NCBI GenBank assembly: GCA_036121365.1
Contig: JAZAFR010000007.1
Coordinates: 1 to 64,000, forward strand
Length of the DNA stretch: 64,000 nt
DNA from: UBA7916 sp036121365
GTDB lineage: Bacteria > Pseudomonadota > Gammaproteobacteria > Comchoanobacterales > Comchoanobacteraceae
Direction: 5' to 3'
In this document: in pieces, positions 38,132 to 47,138 of the stretch
How the letters are laid out: each line of letters begins with the position of its first letter
Numbering within the stretch: the stretch's first letter is position 1
The notes under the pieces: generated by a model
Databases searched by the model: none
Told to the model about the DNA's origin: nothing
What the model saw: only the letters and a program-made list of their open reading frames with translations
Program-made: the position numbers and the translations under genes

Positions 38132-39049
38132 TCACTCTCCGGATTGCACATTCTTTAAAAGCTGCTCCAAATCCTTTTCTGATTCATACTGAATGTTCAA
38201 CACCCCACCACCAGACTCCTTTGCCTTGATATTAACCTTGAGACCTGAAAACTGCTTAGCTATCTGATCAACGATTCCGGAAAGCCTTGGGGCTGGATCA
38301 ATTTTAAACCGACCATTCTTCTTCTTGACATTACTTCCTATCAAGCTTCGCACTAACGCTTCTGCCTCTCGTACCGGCAACTGCTGATCCACTATTTTTT
38401 GTGCAACTTTTGCCTGCTCCTCCTCTGGCAGACTCAACAGACAGCGCGCATGCCCCATGTCAATCACACCCTGGATCAACATCACCTTAACCTCACTATC
38501 AAGCTGTAACAAGCGTATGACATTCGAAACTGCAGCACGACTTTTTCCGACTAAGCGCCCGACATCACTATGAGTCATCCCATACTTAGTTGCCAATGAA
38601 TGCAAAGACTGTGCCAGCTCAACAACATTCAGATCTTGCCTTTGAATATTTTCAATGATTGCAAAAGCCAAACAAGCCTGGTCTGTAATCTCCTTAACAA
38701 CCGCAGGGATCTTTGTCAGACCCGCCATTTGACTTGCACGCAAACGCCGCTCTCCTGCAATCAGCTCATAACAACCTTCGCCATTTTTTCTGATAACGAC
38801 AGGCTGCAATAAACCTTGTGCTCTTATTGATTGTGATAGCTGCTCCAAGCTGGTTGCTGAAAAATGCTTGCGGGGCTGATAAGGGTTTGGCTTCACACTG
38901 GAAACATCGATCATAATTGACGTGACTTCCCCTTCCTCTCCAGACTCCACTCCCTCAGTATCAGCTGTTAACAAGTCCCGAATACCTAACTCGTCTAGCG
39001 GACTACTTCCCAGCGCCTTTCTCCTTACATCATGCATACTCTTCTTCAC
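38132..39049 (-). CDS. parB: Chromosome partitioning protein ParB
   Basis: CTP-dependent DNA clamp that loads at parS and recruits ParA/SMC. 305 aa. Box I is NPYQPRKHF (about residue 57), then the CTP-binding GERRLRAS (about 100), ENIQRQDLN, a helix-turn-helix (MTHSDVGRLVGKSRAAVSN, about 155-173), and a C-terminal dimerisation segment. Overlaps the parA 3' end by 20 nt. Its probable targets are the seven parS-like sites 12-17 kb away. Confidence 0.95.
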   Translation of the reverse strand: MKKSMHDVRRKALGSSPLDELGIRDLLTADTEGVESGEEGEVTSIMIDVSSVKPNPYQPRKHFSATSLEQLSQSIRAQGLLQPVVIRKNGEGCYELIAGERRLRASQMAGLTKIPAVVKEITDQACLAFAIIENIQRQDLNVVELAQSLHSLATKYGMTHSDVGRLVGKSRAAVSNVIRLLQLDSEVKVMLIQGVIDMGHARCLLSLPEEEQAKVAQKIVDQQLPVREAEALVRSLIGSNVKKKNGRFKIDPAPRLSGIVDQIAKQFSGLKVNIKAKESGGGVLNIQYESEKDLEQLLKNVQSGE

Positions 39050-39839
39050 CCTCTATCATTGGAACTGCTCTTTTTTGTGAGCGCTTACACCGACGAATAA
39101 TCTCTGCCGCAAATGCCAAATAACTTGCAGCCCCCTGGGACCTCTTGTCATAAGCAAGAATGGGCATCCCGTGACTTGGCGCCTCTGCCAGTCGAATATT
39201 CCGAGGGATCACTGTTTGGTAAACCTTATCAGGAAAGCTCTGCATCAACTGCTCAGACACTTGCCTAGTCAACAGATTTCGTCCATCATACATCGTTCTC
39301 AAAATCCCATGAACCTCTACTGAGACACTCAAAGTCTGTCGCAACGCATCAATTGTTTTCAATAGCTTGGCCAGCCCCTCCAGCGCATAATACTCGCACT
39401 GAACAGGTATCAAAACTTCATCTGCAGCAACCAAGGCGTTGATGGTTAGTATGTTCAATGTTGGCGGACAGTCAATAATGATATAGTGATAAATCTTCTC
39501 CACCTTTTTTAGTAACATCTTAACCTGCTTCTCTTTGTCTTTTTTGCCAACCAGTCCAACTTCTGCTGCTGTTAGCCTATGGTTACTGGGCAGCAGATGA
39601 TACCCATAACTGGTTGACTGAATCGCCGCTTGTATTGTCGCCTGCCCCAACAACACATCTGACAAAGAACTGGCCCCCTTGTCAATAACCGCACCACTTC
39701 CCACTGTTGCATTGCACTGAGGATCAAGATCAACCAACAGAACATGATAGCGCATCGCTGATAGTGCCGCAGAAAGGTTTACTGCTGTGGTTGTTTTTCC
39801 AACTCCACCTTTCTGATTTGTGACTGCAAATACTGCCAT
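39030..39839 (-). CDS. parA: Chromosome partitioning ATPase ParA (Soj)
   Basis: Deviant-Walker ATPase: KGGVGKTTTAVNL (residues 10-22), with Walker B IIIDCPPTL and VDLDPQCNAT. 269 aa without an N-terminal helix-turn-helix, as in chromosomal Soj-type ParA. Forms the usual rsmG-parA-parB series; parB starts inside its 3' end. Confidence 0.95.
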   Translation of the reverse strand: MAVFAVTNQKGGVGKTTTAVNLSAALSAMRYHVLLVDLDPQCNATVGSGAVIDKGASSLSDVLLGQATIQAAIQSTSYGYHLLPSNHRLTAAEVGLVGKKDKEKQVKMLLKKVEKIYHYIIIDCPPTLNILTINALVAADEVLIPVQCEYYALEGLAKLLKTIDALRQTLSVSVEVHGILRTMYDGRNLLTRQVSEQLMQSFPDKVYQTVIPRNIRLAEAPSHGMPILAYDKRSQGAASYLAFAAEIIRRCKRSQKRAVPMIEGEEEYA

Positions 39840-39909
39840 TTTTAATCTCTGTTTAGACCGGGTTACTTATGATATTAAATGATTTTATAAAAAAGGTCTA
39901 TAGCTTTTT

Positions 39910-40509
39910 TCACTTAACTTTGACAAGCACCAAGCCGTGAGCCTGGCCAAACCCAGCAACACGAACAGCTGACACTTTACTCTGTCCTGAATATTCGCCA
40001 AAACTCTTTTCTGTCTGAACACTGAATAAGGGAACCCCTCTCTTTCTCCATTGCGCCGTCATATCAACTTGCCCTAAAAGCTTAGCACTTCCTCGAGACA
40101 CAACTGCTTCCACACGATCATCAAATGCCATTTCTGCAAAATCACCAGAGTAAATGGATACGTTTTCCAAACTCAAACCAGAGACCACACGCCTTAAAAA
40201 GCAGCTCTTTTTAGCTGACCTTTCAACCAGAACCCACGACTGACAAGGCCTTACAATTGCCAAGATAAGACCCGGAATGCCAGCCCCTGTCCCGAGATCC
40301 AATAAACACCGATGGCTTGACAACACATCACCCAAAGCCAAACTCGGCACGATCAGCGTTTGATAAATATCCTCCTCCGCCCTAATCGCTGTTAGATTGT
40401 GAACACGAGACCAACGCTGCAAAAGCGACACATACTCAATCAGCTTCTCCTCGGAATCACGACCACCCTCCTTTCCCTGTGGCAAAAAAACCTTCCAACT
40501 ATCCACCAT
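39910..40509 (-). CDS. rsmG: 16S rRNA m7G527 methyltransferase
   Basis: GidB/RsmG, 199 aa from the chosen ATG at 40507-40509. Signature: YVSLLQRWSRVHNLTAIR, then the SAM site LLDLGTGAGIPGLILAI, then VVSRGSAKL. The longer in-frame version starts inside rsmD and reads MWLFVCCC, unlike the family; the chosen start has GAGG 6 nt upstream and overlaps only the last rsmD codons. It is separated from mnmG by 4.5 kb of other genes, unlike the common mnmG-rsmG pair. Confidence 0.92.
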   Translation of the reverse strand: MVDSWKVFLPQGKEGGRDSEEKLIEYVSLLQRWSRVHNLTAIRAEEDIYQTLIVPSLALGDVLSSHRCLLDLGTGAGIPGLILAIVRPCQSWVLVERSAKKSCFLRRVVSGLSLENVSIYSGDFAEMAFDDRVEAVVSRGSAKLLGQVDMTAQWRKRGVPLFSVQTEKSFGEYSGQSKVSAVRVAGFGQAHGLVLVKVK

Positions 40510-41083
40510 CTCCTCCCTCAGCATTTCCCATATACAACAACAAACAAAAAGCCACACCGGCAGAAACAGACTGACGATACACTGTAAAAAAAGGCCCCGG
40601 ATCTAACAACTCTTTTTTGTTGTACTCAATGTAAACAAGCCCTCCAACTCTCAGGCACCTCTGTAAAACCAACCACCCAAGCAGCTCCTTAACCCCTACC
40701 TGACCAAAAGGAGGGTCAAAGAAAACCAGATCACACAATACCGAAACCGTTAGCCGACGAGGAAAGCCCCATTGACAAACCGATAAAGAATCAACACCCA
40801 ACTCAATAGCACTCCGACCAACATCCTTGACAACTTGGGCCGAACGATCCAAACATAAAACTGACCCAGCCCCCTCAGACAAAGCCTCAAAACCTAAAAT
40901 CCCGCTGCCACAAAAACAGTCCAAACACACCATATTGCTAATGACAGGGCGCAACCAATTGAATACCGTCTTCCTTACCGTTGCTTTTGTCGGTCTAACA
41001 TCCGATGCAGAAAAGGAAACCCACCGACCACGTAGTGCTCCGCCATTAATTCTAACCCGCCCGGAACCTTGACTCTTATCCAA
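40499..41083 (-). CDS. rsmD: 16S rRNA m2G966 methyltransferase
   Basis: 194 aa. RINGGALRGRWVSF and DVRPTKATVRKTVFNWL at the N-terminus, CLDCFCGSGILGFEALSEGA as SAM motif and DLVFFDPPFG as the catalytic N-DPPF-type motif. Begins at TTG (no earlier ATG in frame). Overlaps the rsmG start region. Divergent from ftsY, the usual genomic partner of rsmD. Confidence 0.92.
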   Translation of the reverse strand: MDKSQGSGRVRINGGALRGRWVSFSASDVRPTKATVRKTVFNWLRPVISNMVCLDCFCGSGILGFEALSEGAGSVLCLDRSAQVVKDVGRSAIELGVDSLSVCQWGFPRRLTVSVLCDLVFFDPPFGQVGVKELLGWLVLQRCLRVGGLVYIEYNKKELLDPGPFFTVYRQSVSAGVAFCLLLYMGNAEGGDGG

Positions 41084-41198
41084 AACACAAAACCTGCAAA
41101 AAGTCCCTAAAAATACACCAATTCACAACAATAGTCAATAAGTTGCACTCTTAGCCACCCCCAAAGCTCTGCTTCTTTACTTTTTATCTTTAAACCAC

Positions 41199-41227
41199 TT
41201 GTTGGAAAGCGGACAAACCGCTATAAT
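41199..41227 (+). promoter_or_regulatory. ftsY promoter
   Basis: TTGTTG (41199-41204), 17 bp, TATAAT (41222-41227), ending 27 bp before the ftsY ATG. Confidence 0.65.
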
Positions 41228-41254
41228 CTATTGACTCAATACTGAAAAAGCCAT

Positions 41255-42235
41255 ATGATTTTCAACATTTTTAAAAAAAACCAACCCGAGAAAAACCCCC
41301 AAAAAAAAGAAGCGAGTAGGGGATCTGGGCTTTTTGACAGGTTAAAACAAGGTCTATCTAAGACCCGGACACACTTTCAATCGATGTTCTCCAAGCTTCT
41401 TGGCATCAAAAAAATAGACGACGACAACAGAAACCAGCTTTTACGCGCCCTTCTCTTGTGCGACATTGGACCACAAACTGCTGAATTTCTTATCTGCGAA
41501 GCAGAAGAACGCCTTCAAACAGGAAGCGCTGAAACTGCTCAAGAAGCAGTGAAGCAGGCACTAAGTGAAACACTATCACCCTCATCCACACCATGGACTC
41601 TGCCCAATGATAGACCCGTAGTGCTGTTATTTGTTGGCGTTAACGGGTCAGGAAAAACAACAACCATAGGCCGCATGTCACACATACTCTCTCAACAAGG
41701 ACTCCGCGTCGGGATGGCAGCAGGCGACACGTTCAGAGCGGCAGCTATCGACCAAATCAAAGCGTGGGGAGACCGCACAAAAACACCTGTTATTGCACAA
41801 AAGCCGGGGGCTGATAGCGCATCTGTTCTATTTGAGGGCATACAGGCCGCAAAGACAAAGCCGTTTGATGTTCTTTTGGGCGACACCGCAGGACGCCTGC
41901 ACAACAAAACAAACCTTATGCGCGAGCTCACAAAAGTCAAAAAGGTCATACAAAAACAAATCCCCGAAGCCCCACACGAAACCTGGCTGGTTATTGACGC
42001 AACCGTTGGCCAAAACGGACTAAAACAAGCACAAGAGTTCAAGAAGTCAACAGACGTTACTGGGGTCATACTAACAAAACTAGACGGCACCGCCAAAGGA
42101 GGCATTGTTTTCTCAATCTCTAGAGAACTGGGCCTGCCTGTTCGCTTTATTGGAGTAGGGGAACAGGCTTCTGACCTAATTCCATTTGATCGGGATAAAT
42201 ACATTGACGCACTTTTGACTGTTGAGAGCGAGTGA
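41255..42235 (+). CDS. ftsY: Signal recognition particle receptor FtsY
   Basis: SRP receptor GTPase that targets membrane proteins to the translocon. 326 aa. A short, very basic N-terminus (many Lys) replaces the long acidic A-domain of E. coli FtsY (497 aa), then the NG domains: GVNGSGKTTTIGRMS (G1), AAGDTFRAAAIDQI, DVLLGDTAGRLHNK (G3) and TKLDGTAKGG (G4), ending IGVGEQASDLIPFD. G3 has a Gly (LLGDTAGR) where D/V is usual. No ftsE or ftsX follows; rpoH is next. Confidence 0.95.
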   Translation: MIFNIFKKNQPEKNPQKKEASRGSGLFDRLKQGLSKTRTHFQSMFSKLLGIKKIDDDNRNQLLRALLLCDIGPQTAEFLICEAEERLQTGSAETAQEAVKQALSETLSPSSTPWTLPNDRPVVLLFVGVNGSGKTTTIGRMSHILSQQGLRVGMAAGDTFRAAAIDQIKAWGDRTKTPVIAQKPGADSASVLFEGIQAAKTKPFDVLLGDTAGRLHNKTNLMRELTKVKKVIQKQIPEAPHETWLVIDATVGQNGLKQAQEFKKSTDVTGVILTKLDGTAKGGIVFSISRELGLPVRFIGVGEQASDLIPFDRDKYIDALLTVESE

Positions 42236-42239
42236 CACA

Positions 42240-42268
42240 TTGACTTCTTGTCTTTTTTAATGTACAAT
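42240..42268 (+). promoter_or_regulatory. rpoH promoter
   Basis: TTGACT (42240-42245), 17 bp, TACAAT (42263-42268). It sits inside the long open frame upstream of rpoH, which shows that translation must start further down, at the ATG at 42296. A perfect inverted repeat CGCTTA-GAAA-TAAGCG (42270-42285) overlaps the predicted transcription start. Confidence 0.8.
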
Positions 42269-42295
42269 TCGCTTAGAAATAAGCGAGTTGAGACG

Positions 42296-43192
42296 ATGAA
42301 CCTTAAAAAAACACGTACAGACCAACCAGTAAACGCACCTGCCTCAATAACTCCTGAGGGAGACTGCATGGCTTTGGCCCCTGTGGGGAACCTGGAGGCC
42401 TACCTCAACTGGACTCAGACAATCCCAGTGTTGAGTAAAGAGGAAGAAAGTGCACTTGTTGATAGGCTGTTTAAGCAAGGAGATGTATCTGCAGCAAAAA
42501 AACTCATTCTCTCACACCTTCGTTTTGTTGTATTTGTCAGTCGTAGCTTTCTTGGCTACGGACTTTCCCATGAAGACCTCATACAGGAGGGAAACATTGG
42601 ACTAATGAAAGCATTAAAGCGATTTGACCCCAATGTTGGCGTTAGGCTGGTAAGCTTTGCTGTCCACTGGATTCGCTCAGAAATGCAAGAGTTCATCTTG
42701 AAAAACTGGCGCATTGTAAAAAGGGTAACCACAAAAACCGCCAGAAAGCTTTTCTTCAAAAAGCAACAGGTTTCGCAATCAATGTCCCGAGAGGATATGA
42801 CCTACTTGTCAAAGACCCTGAATGTTTCCATACAAGACATTAGAGACATGCAGGCCAAGCTATCGAGCGCTAATGATGTCTCTTTTGATCCAACAGAATC
42901 AGGAGACAGTACAACAGCCCCGTCCGCATACCTGTCAGCCCCAGAAAACACCTGTCTAGAAACGCAATATATTGCGCGGGCCACTCAAGAAGATAACCAC
43001 CTAAAGCTTGAGTTTGCTCTAAGGTCTCTAGACTCAAGGCTTGCAGACATTGTCAGAAAGCGCTGGCTCAATGACAGCAAACTCACGCTGCATGAATTGG
43101 CTGCGGAATATGGCGTTTCCGCAGAGCGCGTAAGACAGCTTGAAAAAACAGCTATGGCAAGGCTAAAACAGGCCATTGCTGGACAATCATAA
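42296..43192 (+). CDS. rpoH: RNA polymerase heat-shock sigma factor sigma32
   Basis: 298 aa. The RpoH-specific start LAPVGNLEAYLNW is followed by sigma region 2 (LILSHLRFVVFVSR, GYGLSHEDLIQEGNIGLMKALKRFDP, LVSFAVHWIRSEMQEFILKNWRIVK), the RpoH box (ATTKAQRKLFF in E. coli, TTKTARKLFFKKQ here) and region 4 (LTLHELAAEYGVSAERVRQLEKTAM). The start chosen lies about 21 nt after the predicted transcription start. The E. coli order ftsY-ftsE-ftsX-rpoH is reduced to ftsY-rpoH. Confidence 0.95.
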   Translation: MNLKKTRTDQPVNAPASITPEGDCMALAPVGNLEAYLNWTQTIPVLSKEEESALVDRLFKQGDVSAAKKLILSHLRFVVFVSRSFLGYGLSHEDLIQEGNIGLMKALKRFDPNVGVRLVSFAVHWIRSEMQEFILKNWRIVKRVTTKTARKLFFKKQQVSQSMSREDMTYLSKTLNVSIQDIRDMQAKLSSANDVSFDPTESGDSTTAPSAYLSAPENTCLETQYIARATQEDNHLKLEFALRSLDSRLADIVRKRWLNDSKLTLHELAAEYGVSAERVRQLEKTAMARLKQAIAGQS

Positions 43193-43241
43193 GGCCCCAT
43201 CTCTTCAAGTACCTCTTCCCGTGCTATTTTGAGTTTTCTTC

Positions 43242-43270
43242 TTGATTATCACTTCTTGGTACGTTAGAAT
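43242..43270 (+). promoter_or_regulatory. Promoter for the DsbA-like pair
   Basis: TTGATT (43242-43247), 17 bp, TAGAAT (43265-43270), upstream of the first DsbA-like gene. It makes the upstream in-frame start at 43285 less likely than the ATG at 43324, which also has an AAGGA SD. Confidence 0.6.
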
Positions 43271-43323
43271 TTCCCTTAAGTATTTTGTTATGCTTTTTCA
43301 GGAAACACTTACAAGGACCAGAT

Positions 43324-44109
43324 ATGAACACAAACAGACTCGCACGTAGAACACGTCTCCTCTCACACTACAAAACCTTAGCCGTTTCTTTTTTAGCCCT
43401 AACCTCATTGCATTCGTATGCGGGAAGCTGGTTTTCCTCTGAGAAGAGTACAGTCAGCCCTGCGACCGAACAGCAGGTCAAAAGTGTGATTGAAAACAAC
43501 CCTGAAATTGTGTACAACGCTCTAGTCAAATATCAAAAAAAACAAGTGGAAGCAAAAAAAGAATCTGTTCAAAAGTACCTGTCAACCAACGCGAGAAAGC
43601 TTTTCTATAGCGCAAATGACGGGGTTGTTGGCAACCCCCAAGGAAAAACCAGCTTGCTTATACTGAGTGACTACCGTTGTGGGTATTGCAGTAAGGCACG
43701 GGCAATCCTTGATGAGGTTATAAAAGAAAACGACGATCTACGTGTTGTTGTTAAGCAGCTTCCAATTCTCGGACCAGAGTCTAAATATGCGGCTAAAGCC
43801 GCCACCCTAGCACAGCAAAAAAACCTATTTACCACCTTTGACAGCAAGCTTTCTGCGTTAGAAAAGCCAATAACTGTAGAAAAAGTCAATACCGCCATGA
43901 GACAAAGCGGTCTTAAAGAGAAGGATATAACCGCGCAGAAAGACAACCTTGATGCGGTGATTAGAGAAACTTATGTTCATGCTCAAAACTTAGCGGTACA
44001 GGGTGCACCGGTACTCATTGTAGCGAATTCAAATCTAACGAAGGTTGAATTCATTGAAAACACCATGGATAAGAAAGCCATACAAGCAAAACTTAAGGAG
44101 ATTTCCTGA
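43324..44109 (+). CDS. Periplasmic DsbA/Com1-like thiol-disulfide protein 1
   Basis: 261 aa. A signal peptide (hydrophobic core about residues 18-32, ending SYAG) is followed by a helical linker (EIVYNALVKYQKKQVEAKK) and a thioredoxin fold with active site DYRCGYCSKA (C119, C122) and the cis-Pro loop VQGAPVLIV. The layout matches the DsbA-type Com1 outer-membrane proteins of Coxiella/Legionella. Likely forms or isomerises periplasmic disulfides. A near-identical architecture follows 48 bp downstream. Confidence 0.85.
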   Translation: MNTNRLARRTRLLSHYKTLAVSFLALTSLHSYAGSWFSSEKSTVSPATEQQVKSVIENNPEIVYNALVKYQKKQVEAKKESVQKYLSTNARKLFYSANDGVVGNPQGKTSLLILSDYRCGYCSKARAILDEVIKENDDLRVVVKQLPILGPESKYAAKAATLAQQKNLFTTFDSKLSALEKPITVEKVNTAMRQSGLKEKDITAQKDNLDAVIRETYVHAQNLAVQGAPVLIVANSNLTKVEFIENTMDKKAIQAKLKEIS

Positions 44110-44157
44110 TACTTTATTTTAGGAAAACCAACGCTTGACTCATCAAGGAACCTTACT

Positions 44158-44940
44158 ATGAAACAGAATTGGTTAAGACAGCCCACACCAGCTCAACAGG
44201 CGTATCGATTTTTATCTGTGTCTTTTTTGGCTTTTATTTCTGCTGTAGGCCTAGCCCAACAGGGTACTACAGACCCGGTCTTAACAGAGCAGGTGAAAAA
44301 CGTTCTTGAAAAAAACCCAGAAATTGTATATGACGCCCTTGTTAGTTACCAAAAGCAACAAGAAGCGAAGAAAACGCAAGCCGTAGAAAAATATATGATC
44401 GACAATGCAAAAAGCCTGTTTTTTGATGAAGATGATGGTGTTTTAGGCAACCCAAAAGCAAAAACAACGCTGCTCATTATCAATGATTATGGCTGTGGCT
44501 ATTGCAAAAAGTCACGTATGATTATTGACGAGATTGTAAAGGACAATAAAGACCTGCGCATTGTTATCAAGCAACTACCCGTTCTTGGCCCAGGCTCTGT
44601 ATACGCAGCAAAGGCAGCAACACTGGCCCATAAAAAGAAGAGATTCACTGTTTTCGACAGCAAGTTGTCCAGCATGGAAAGGCCTATCACAGAAGCGAAG
44701 GTCAAAAAAGCAATGCAGCAAAGTGGTCTTGACCCAAAAGAGCTAGACGCACAAAAACAGTCCCTTGAAGCAGTCATCAACAACAACTATATTCATGCTC
44801 AAAAACTGATGATAAGAGGTACTCCTGCTCTAATTATATTCTCTCCACCAACCGGTCAAGCAGAGTTTATAGACAATGTCATAGACAAAAAAGCCATTGA
44901 AGTGAAAATTGAAGAATACCAAGATCGAACATCTTCATAA
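44158..44940 (+). CDS. Periplasmic DsbA/Com1-like thiol-disulfide protein 2
   Basis: 260 aa tandem paralog of the preceding gene. Signal peptide with core at about 17-32 (SVSFLAFISAVGLAQ), linker NPEIVYDALVSYQKQQEAKK, active site DYGCGYCKKS (C113, C116), cis-Pro IRGTPALII. The SD AAGGA is 8 nt from the ATG. The two proteins share most of the thioredoxin domain and differ mainly in the signal peptide and linker, so a duplication with possible division of labour (oxidase versus isomerase) is inferred. Confidence 0.85.
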   Translation: MKQNWLRQPTPAQQAYRFLSVSFLAFISAVGLAQQGTTDPVLTEQVKNVLEKNPEIVYDALVSYQKQQEAKKTQAVEKYMIDNAKSLFFDEDDGVLGNPKAKTTLLIINDYGCGYCKKSRMIIDEIVKDNKDLRIVIKQLPVLGPGSVYAAKAATLAHKKKRFTVFDSKLSSMERPITEAKVKKAMQQSGLDPKELDAQKQSLEAVINNNYIHAQKLMIRGTPALIIFSPPTGQAEFIDNVIDKKAIEVKIEEYQDRTSS

Positions 44941-45044
44941 GTGACGCTCCAGAAGGGCTGCCCTGCCTTTTGACAGAGTAACTTGAATACGCCTCTTGAG
45001 AAAACGAAATGAGTCCTTCGCCTTTTTGAAGAGCTTCAACACAG

Positions 45045-45060
45045 CCCCCCCCCCTTTTTT
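45045..45060. repeat. Homopolymer tract C10-T6
   Basis: Ten C followed by six T, directly 3' of the mnmG stop codon and 3' of the second DsbA-like gene. On the minus strand it reads A6-G10. No stem precedes it, so it is not a normal terminator. Confidence 0.8.
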
Positions 45061-45066
45061 AATGAT

Positions 45067-46941
45067 CTAAATGTAGGTTGCCGTATAGCGCTTTAAAAAC
45101 ACCATTAATATGGAAATGGCTGCAGGCGTTACCCCACTGATTCGAGATGCAGACCCAATCGTCTGAGGTCGTGAGGACTTTAGCTTTTCTACGACCTCAC
45201 TAGAGAGTCCTTTGACCTTGTCATAATCAAATGAATCTGGGATTTTTGTTTGCTCATTTTTTTGTTTTTTAGCAACCTCTTCTTTTTGTCTGATAATATA
45301 CCCCTCGTATTTTAAATCAATGCAAATTTGACTCAGAGCAGGATGATGCATGTTCTCATCGCCGAGCAAAGGAGCAATCGCACTTGCCTCAACTTCTGGT
45401 CGCTTTAATAACTGTGCTAACTTTGCTGGCGCATTGAGAGCAATTGTCGTTTTTTGCGTAAATGCATTTGCCAAATCTGTTCCAGGAACAATACTTTTTT
45501 GAGAAAGAAGCGTTTGATATGCTGTCATTTTTTCTTTTTTTACACGCCACATTTTCTGCCGGATGTCACAAAGCATTCCAAGCTCAACTGCTTTATCACT
45601 TAACCTCGAGTCCGCATTGTCCTCTCTGAGCAGTAAGCGATGCTCTGCTCTGCTTGTAAACATACGATACGGCTCAGAGGTTCCTAGCTTTACCAAATCG
45701 TCAACCAAAACACCAATATAAGACTCGGATCGCTTGGGGCACCATGTGGCTTTTCCCTGGACCATCAGCGCCGCGTTGATCCCAGCTAACAGTCCTTGTG
45801 CGGCAGCTTCCTCGTACCCAGTTGTTCCGTTGATTTGTCCCGCAAAAAACAGACGGTTAATATGTCGGCTTTCTAAATGTGTTTTTAAGTCTCGAGGATC
45901 AAAGTAATCATACTCAATGGCATAGCCTGGCCGTGTGATATGTGCATTCTCAAAACCAGGTATCGTTTTTAACATTTCTTTTTGTATATGGTAGGGTAGG
46001 CTTGTCGAGATGCCGTTAGGGTAGATCTCATTGACGCCTATGCCTTCTGGTTCAATAAATATCTGATGGCGGTTTTGATGTGAAAACCGATGAACCTTAT
46101 CTTCAACAGATGGGCAATAACGTGGCCCTGACCCAGTGATATTACCACTGAAGATGGCAGACTGATCCATTGCGCTGCGAATGATCTCATGTGTTTTTTC
46201 GTTGGTGTATGTTAAAAAACAGTCCAAGCTCTCCACAGCTGGAGGAGTCATCCAAAAATCAAAGGGCTCGGTATCTGAGCATGACGGCTGGGCCTCAAGA
46301 CCGGTGAAATTGATGGTCTTTCTGTCGATTCTTGGCGGAGTTCCAGTTTTTAACCGACCAAACCGAAACTTATCATGGCCTCTTAGATAATCAGATAAAG
46401 AGATAGAAGCACTGTCTCCGGCTCTGCCTGCTACTTGACTGGTTTTACCGATGTGGATCTTACCTGATAAAAAAGTGCCCGTTGTCAAGATAACGCAGTC
46501 AGCACGCAGCTCTAATCCCATTTCGGTCTTTAACCCCACCACACGGTTATTTTCAATGATTAAATCACTCACCGGCTGCTGAAACAGGGATAAAGAGTCA
46601 TATGCCTCTAACTGTGAACGAATAGAAGCTTTGTATAAGTTTCGGCAAGCCTGCGTTCTTGTTGCTCGCACAGCCGCCCCCTTGCTTGCATTTAAAGTTC
46701 GCTTGTGTATGGCTGCGCAATCAGCCGCTATTGGCATAATGCCTCCCATAGCACTGATCTCTTTAACCAAATGCCCCTTGCCAATGCCCCCGATTGCAGG
46801 ATTACAAGACATTTGCCCAATCGTATCTAGATTATGAGTGACCAACAAAGTGCGCACTCCCATTCGGCTTGCTGCTGCCGCTGCCTCACACCCTGCATGG
46901 CCAGCACCAACAACAATGACTCCATAATGCTCATTTGCCAT
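45067..46941 (-). CDS. mnmG: tRNA uridine-5-carboxymethylaminomethyl modification enzyme MnmG
   Basis: FAD-dependent partner of MnmE that modifies wobble U34. 624 aa (E. coli 629). FAD motif VVGAGHAGCEAA at the N-terminus, then DTIGQMSCNPAIGGIGKGHLVKEI, LKTGTPPRID and YDYFDPRDLKTHLESR. The ATG at 46939-46941 was chosen because the promoter at 46967-46995 overlaps the longer in-frame start. It is separated from mnmE by three genes and from rsmG by five. Confidence 0.97.
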   Translation of the reverse strand: MANEHYGVIVVGAGHAGCEAAAAASRMGVRTLLVTHNLDTIGQMSCNPAIGGIGKGHLVKEISAMGGIMPIAADCAAIHKRTLNASKGAAVRATRTQACRNLYKASIRSQLEAYDSLSLFQQPVSDLIIENNRVVGLKTEMGLELRADCVILTTGTFLSGKIHIGKTSQVAGRAGDSASISLSDYLRGHDKFRFGRLKTGTPPRIDRKTINFTGLEAQPSCSDTEPFDFWMTPPAVESLDCFLTYTNEKTHEIIRSAMDQSAIFSGNITGSGPRYCPSVEDKVHRFSHQNRHQIFIEPEGIGVNEIYPNGISTSLPYHIQKEMLKTIPGFENAHITRPGYAIEYDYFDPRDLKTHLESRHINRLFFAGQINGTTGYEEAAAQGLLAGINAALMVQGKATWCPKRSESYIGVLVDDLVKLGTSEPYRMFTSRAEHRLLLREDNADSRLSDKAVELGMLCDIRQKMWRVKKEKMTAYQTLLSQKSIVPGTDLANAFTQKTTIALNAPAKLAQLLKRPEVEASAIAPLLGDENMHHPALSQICIDLKYEGYIIRQKEEVAKKQKNEQTKIPDSFDYDKVKGLSSEVVEKLKSSRPQTIGSASRISGVTPAAISILMVFLKRYTATYI

Positions 46942-46966
46942 AAAAAAGCCCAAAAAACAAAAGGGT

Positions 46967-46995
46967 ATTTTATTACATGTTGCTGTGTTTGTCAA
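46967..46995 (-). promoter_or_regulatory. mnmG promoter
   Basis: Minus strand: TTGACA (46990-46995), 17 bp, TAAAAT (46967-46972). Near-consensus and decisive for the mnmG start. Confidence 0.8.
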
Positions 46996-47089
46996 TACAA
47001 TGACAGTATGTCCGCTCTCAAATGGATATCATACCACCCGAATACACCCTCTTTATACGCAATACATGCCCCCTGCCTCCCCCAATCTA

Positions 47090-47118
47090 TTGACCACCTT
47101 GCGATACTGTGTTACAAT
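47090..47118 (+). promoter_or_regulatory. Promoter of the 190 aa unknown gene
   Basis: TTGACC (47090-47095), 17 bp, TACAAT (47113-47118), followed 11 bp later by AAGGAGAT and the ATG at 47139. Confidence 0.8.
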
Positions 47119-47138
47119 ATATAAAAAAGGAGATACTA

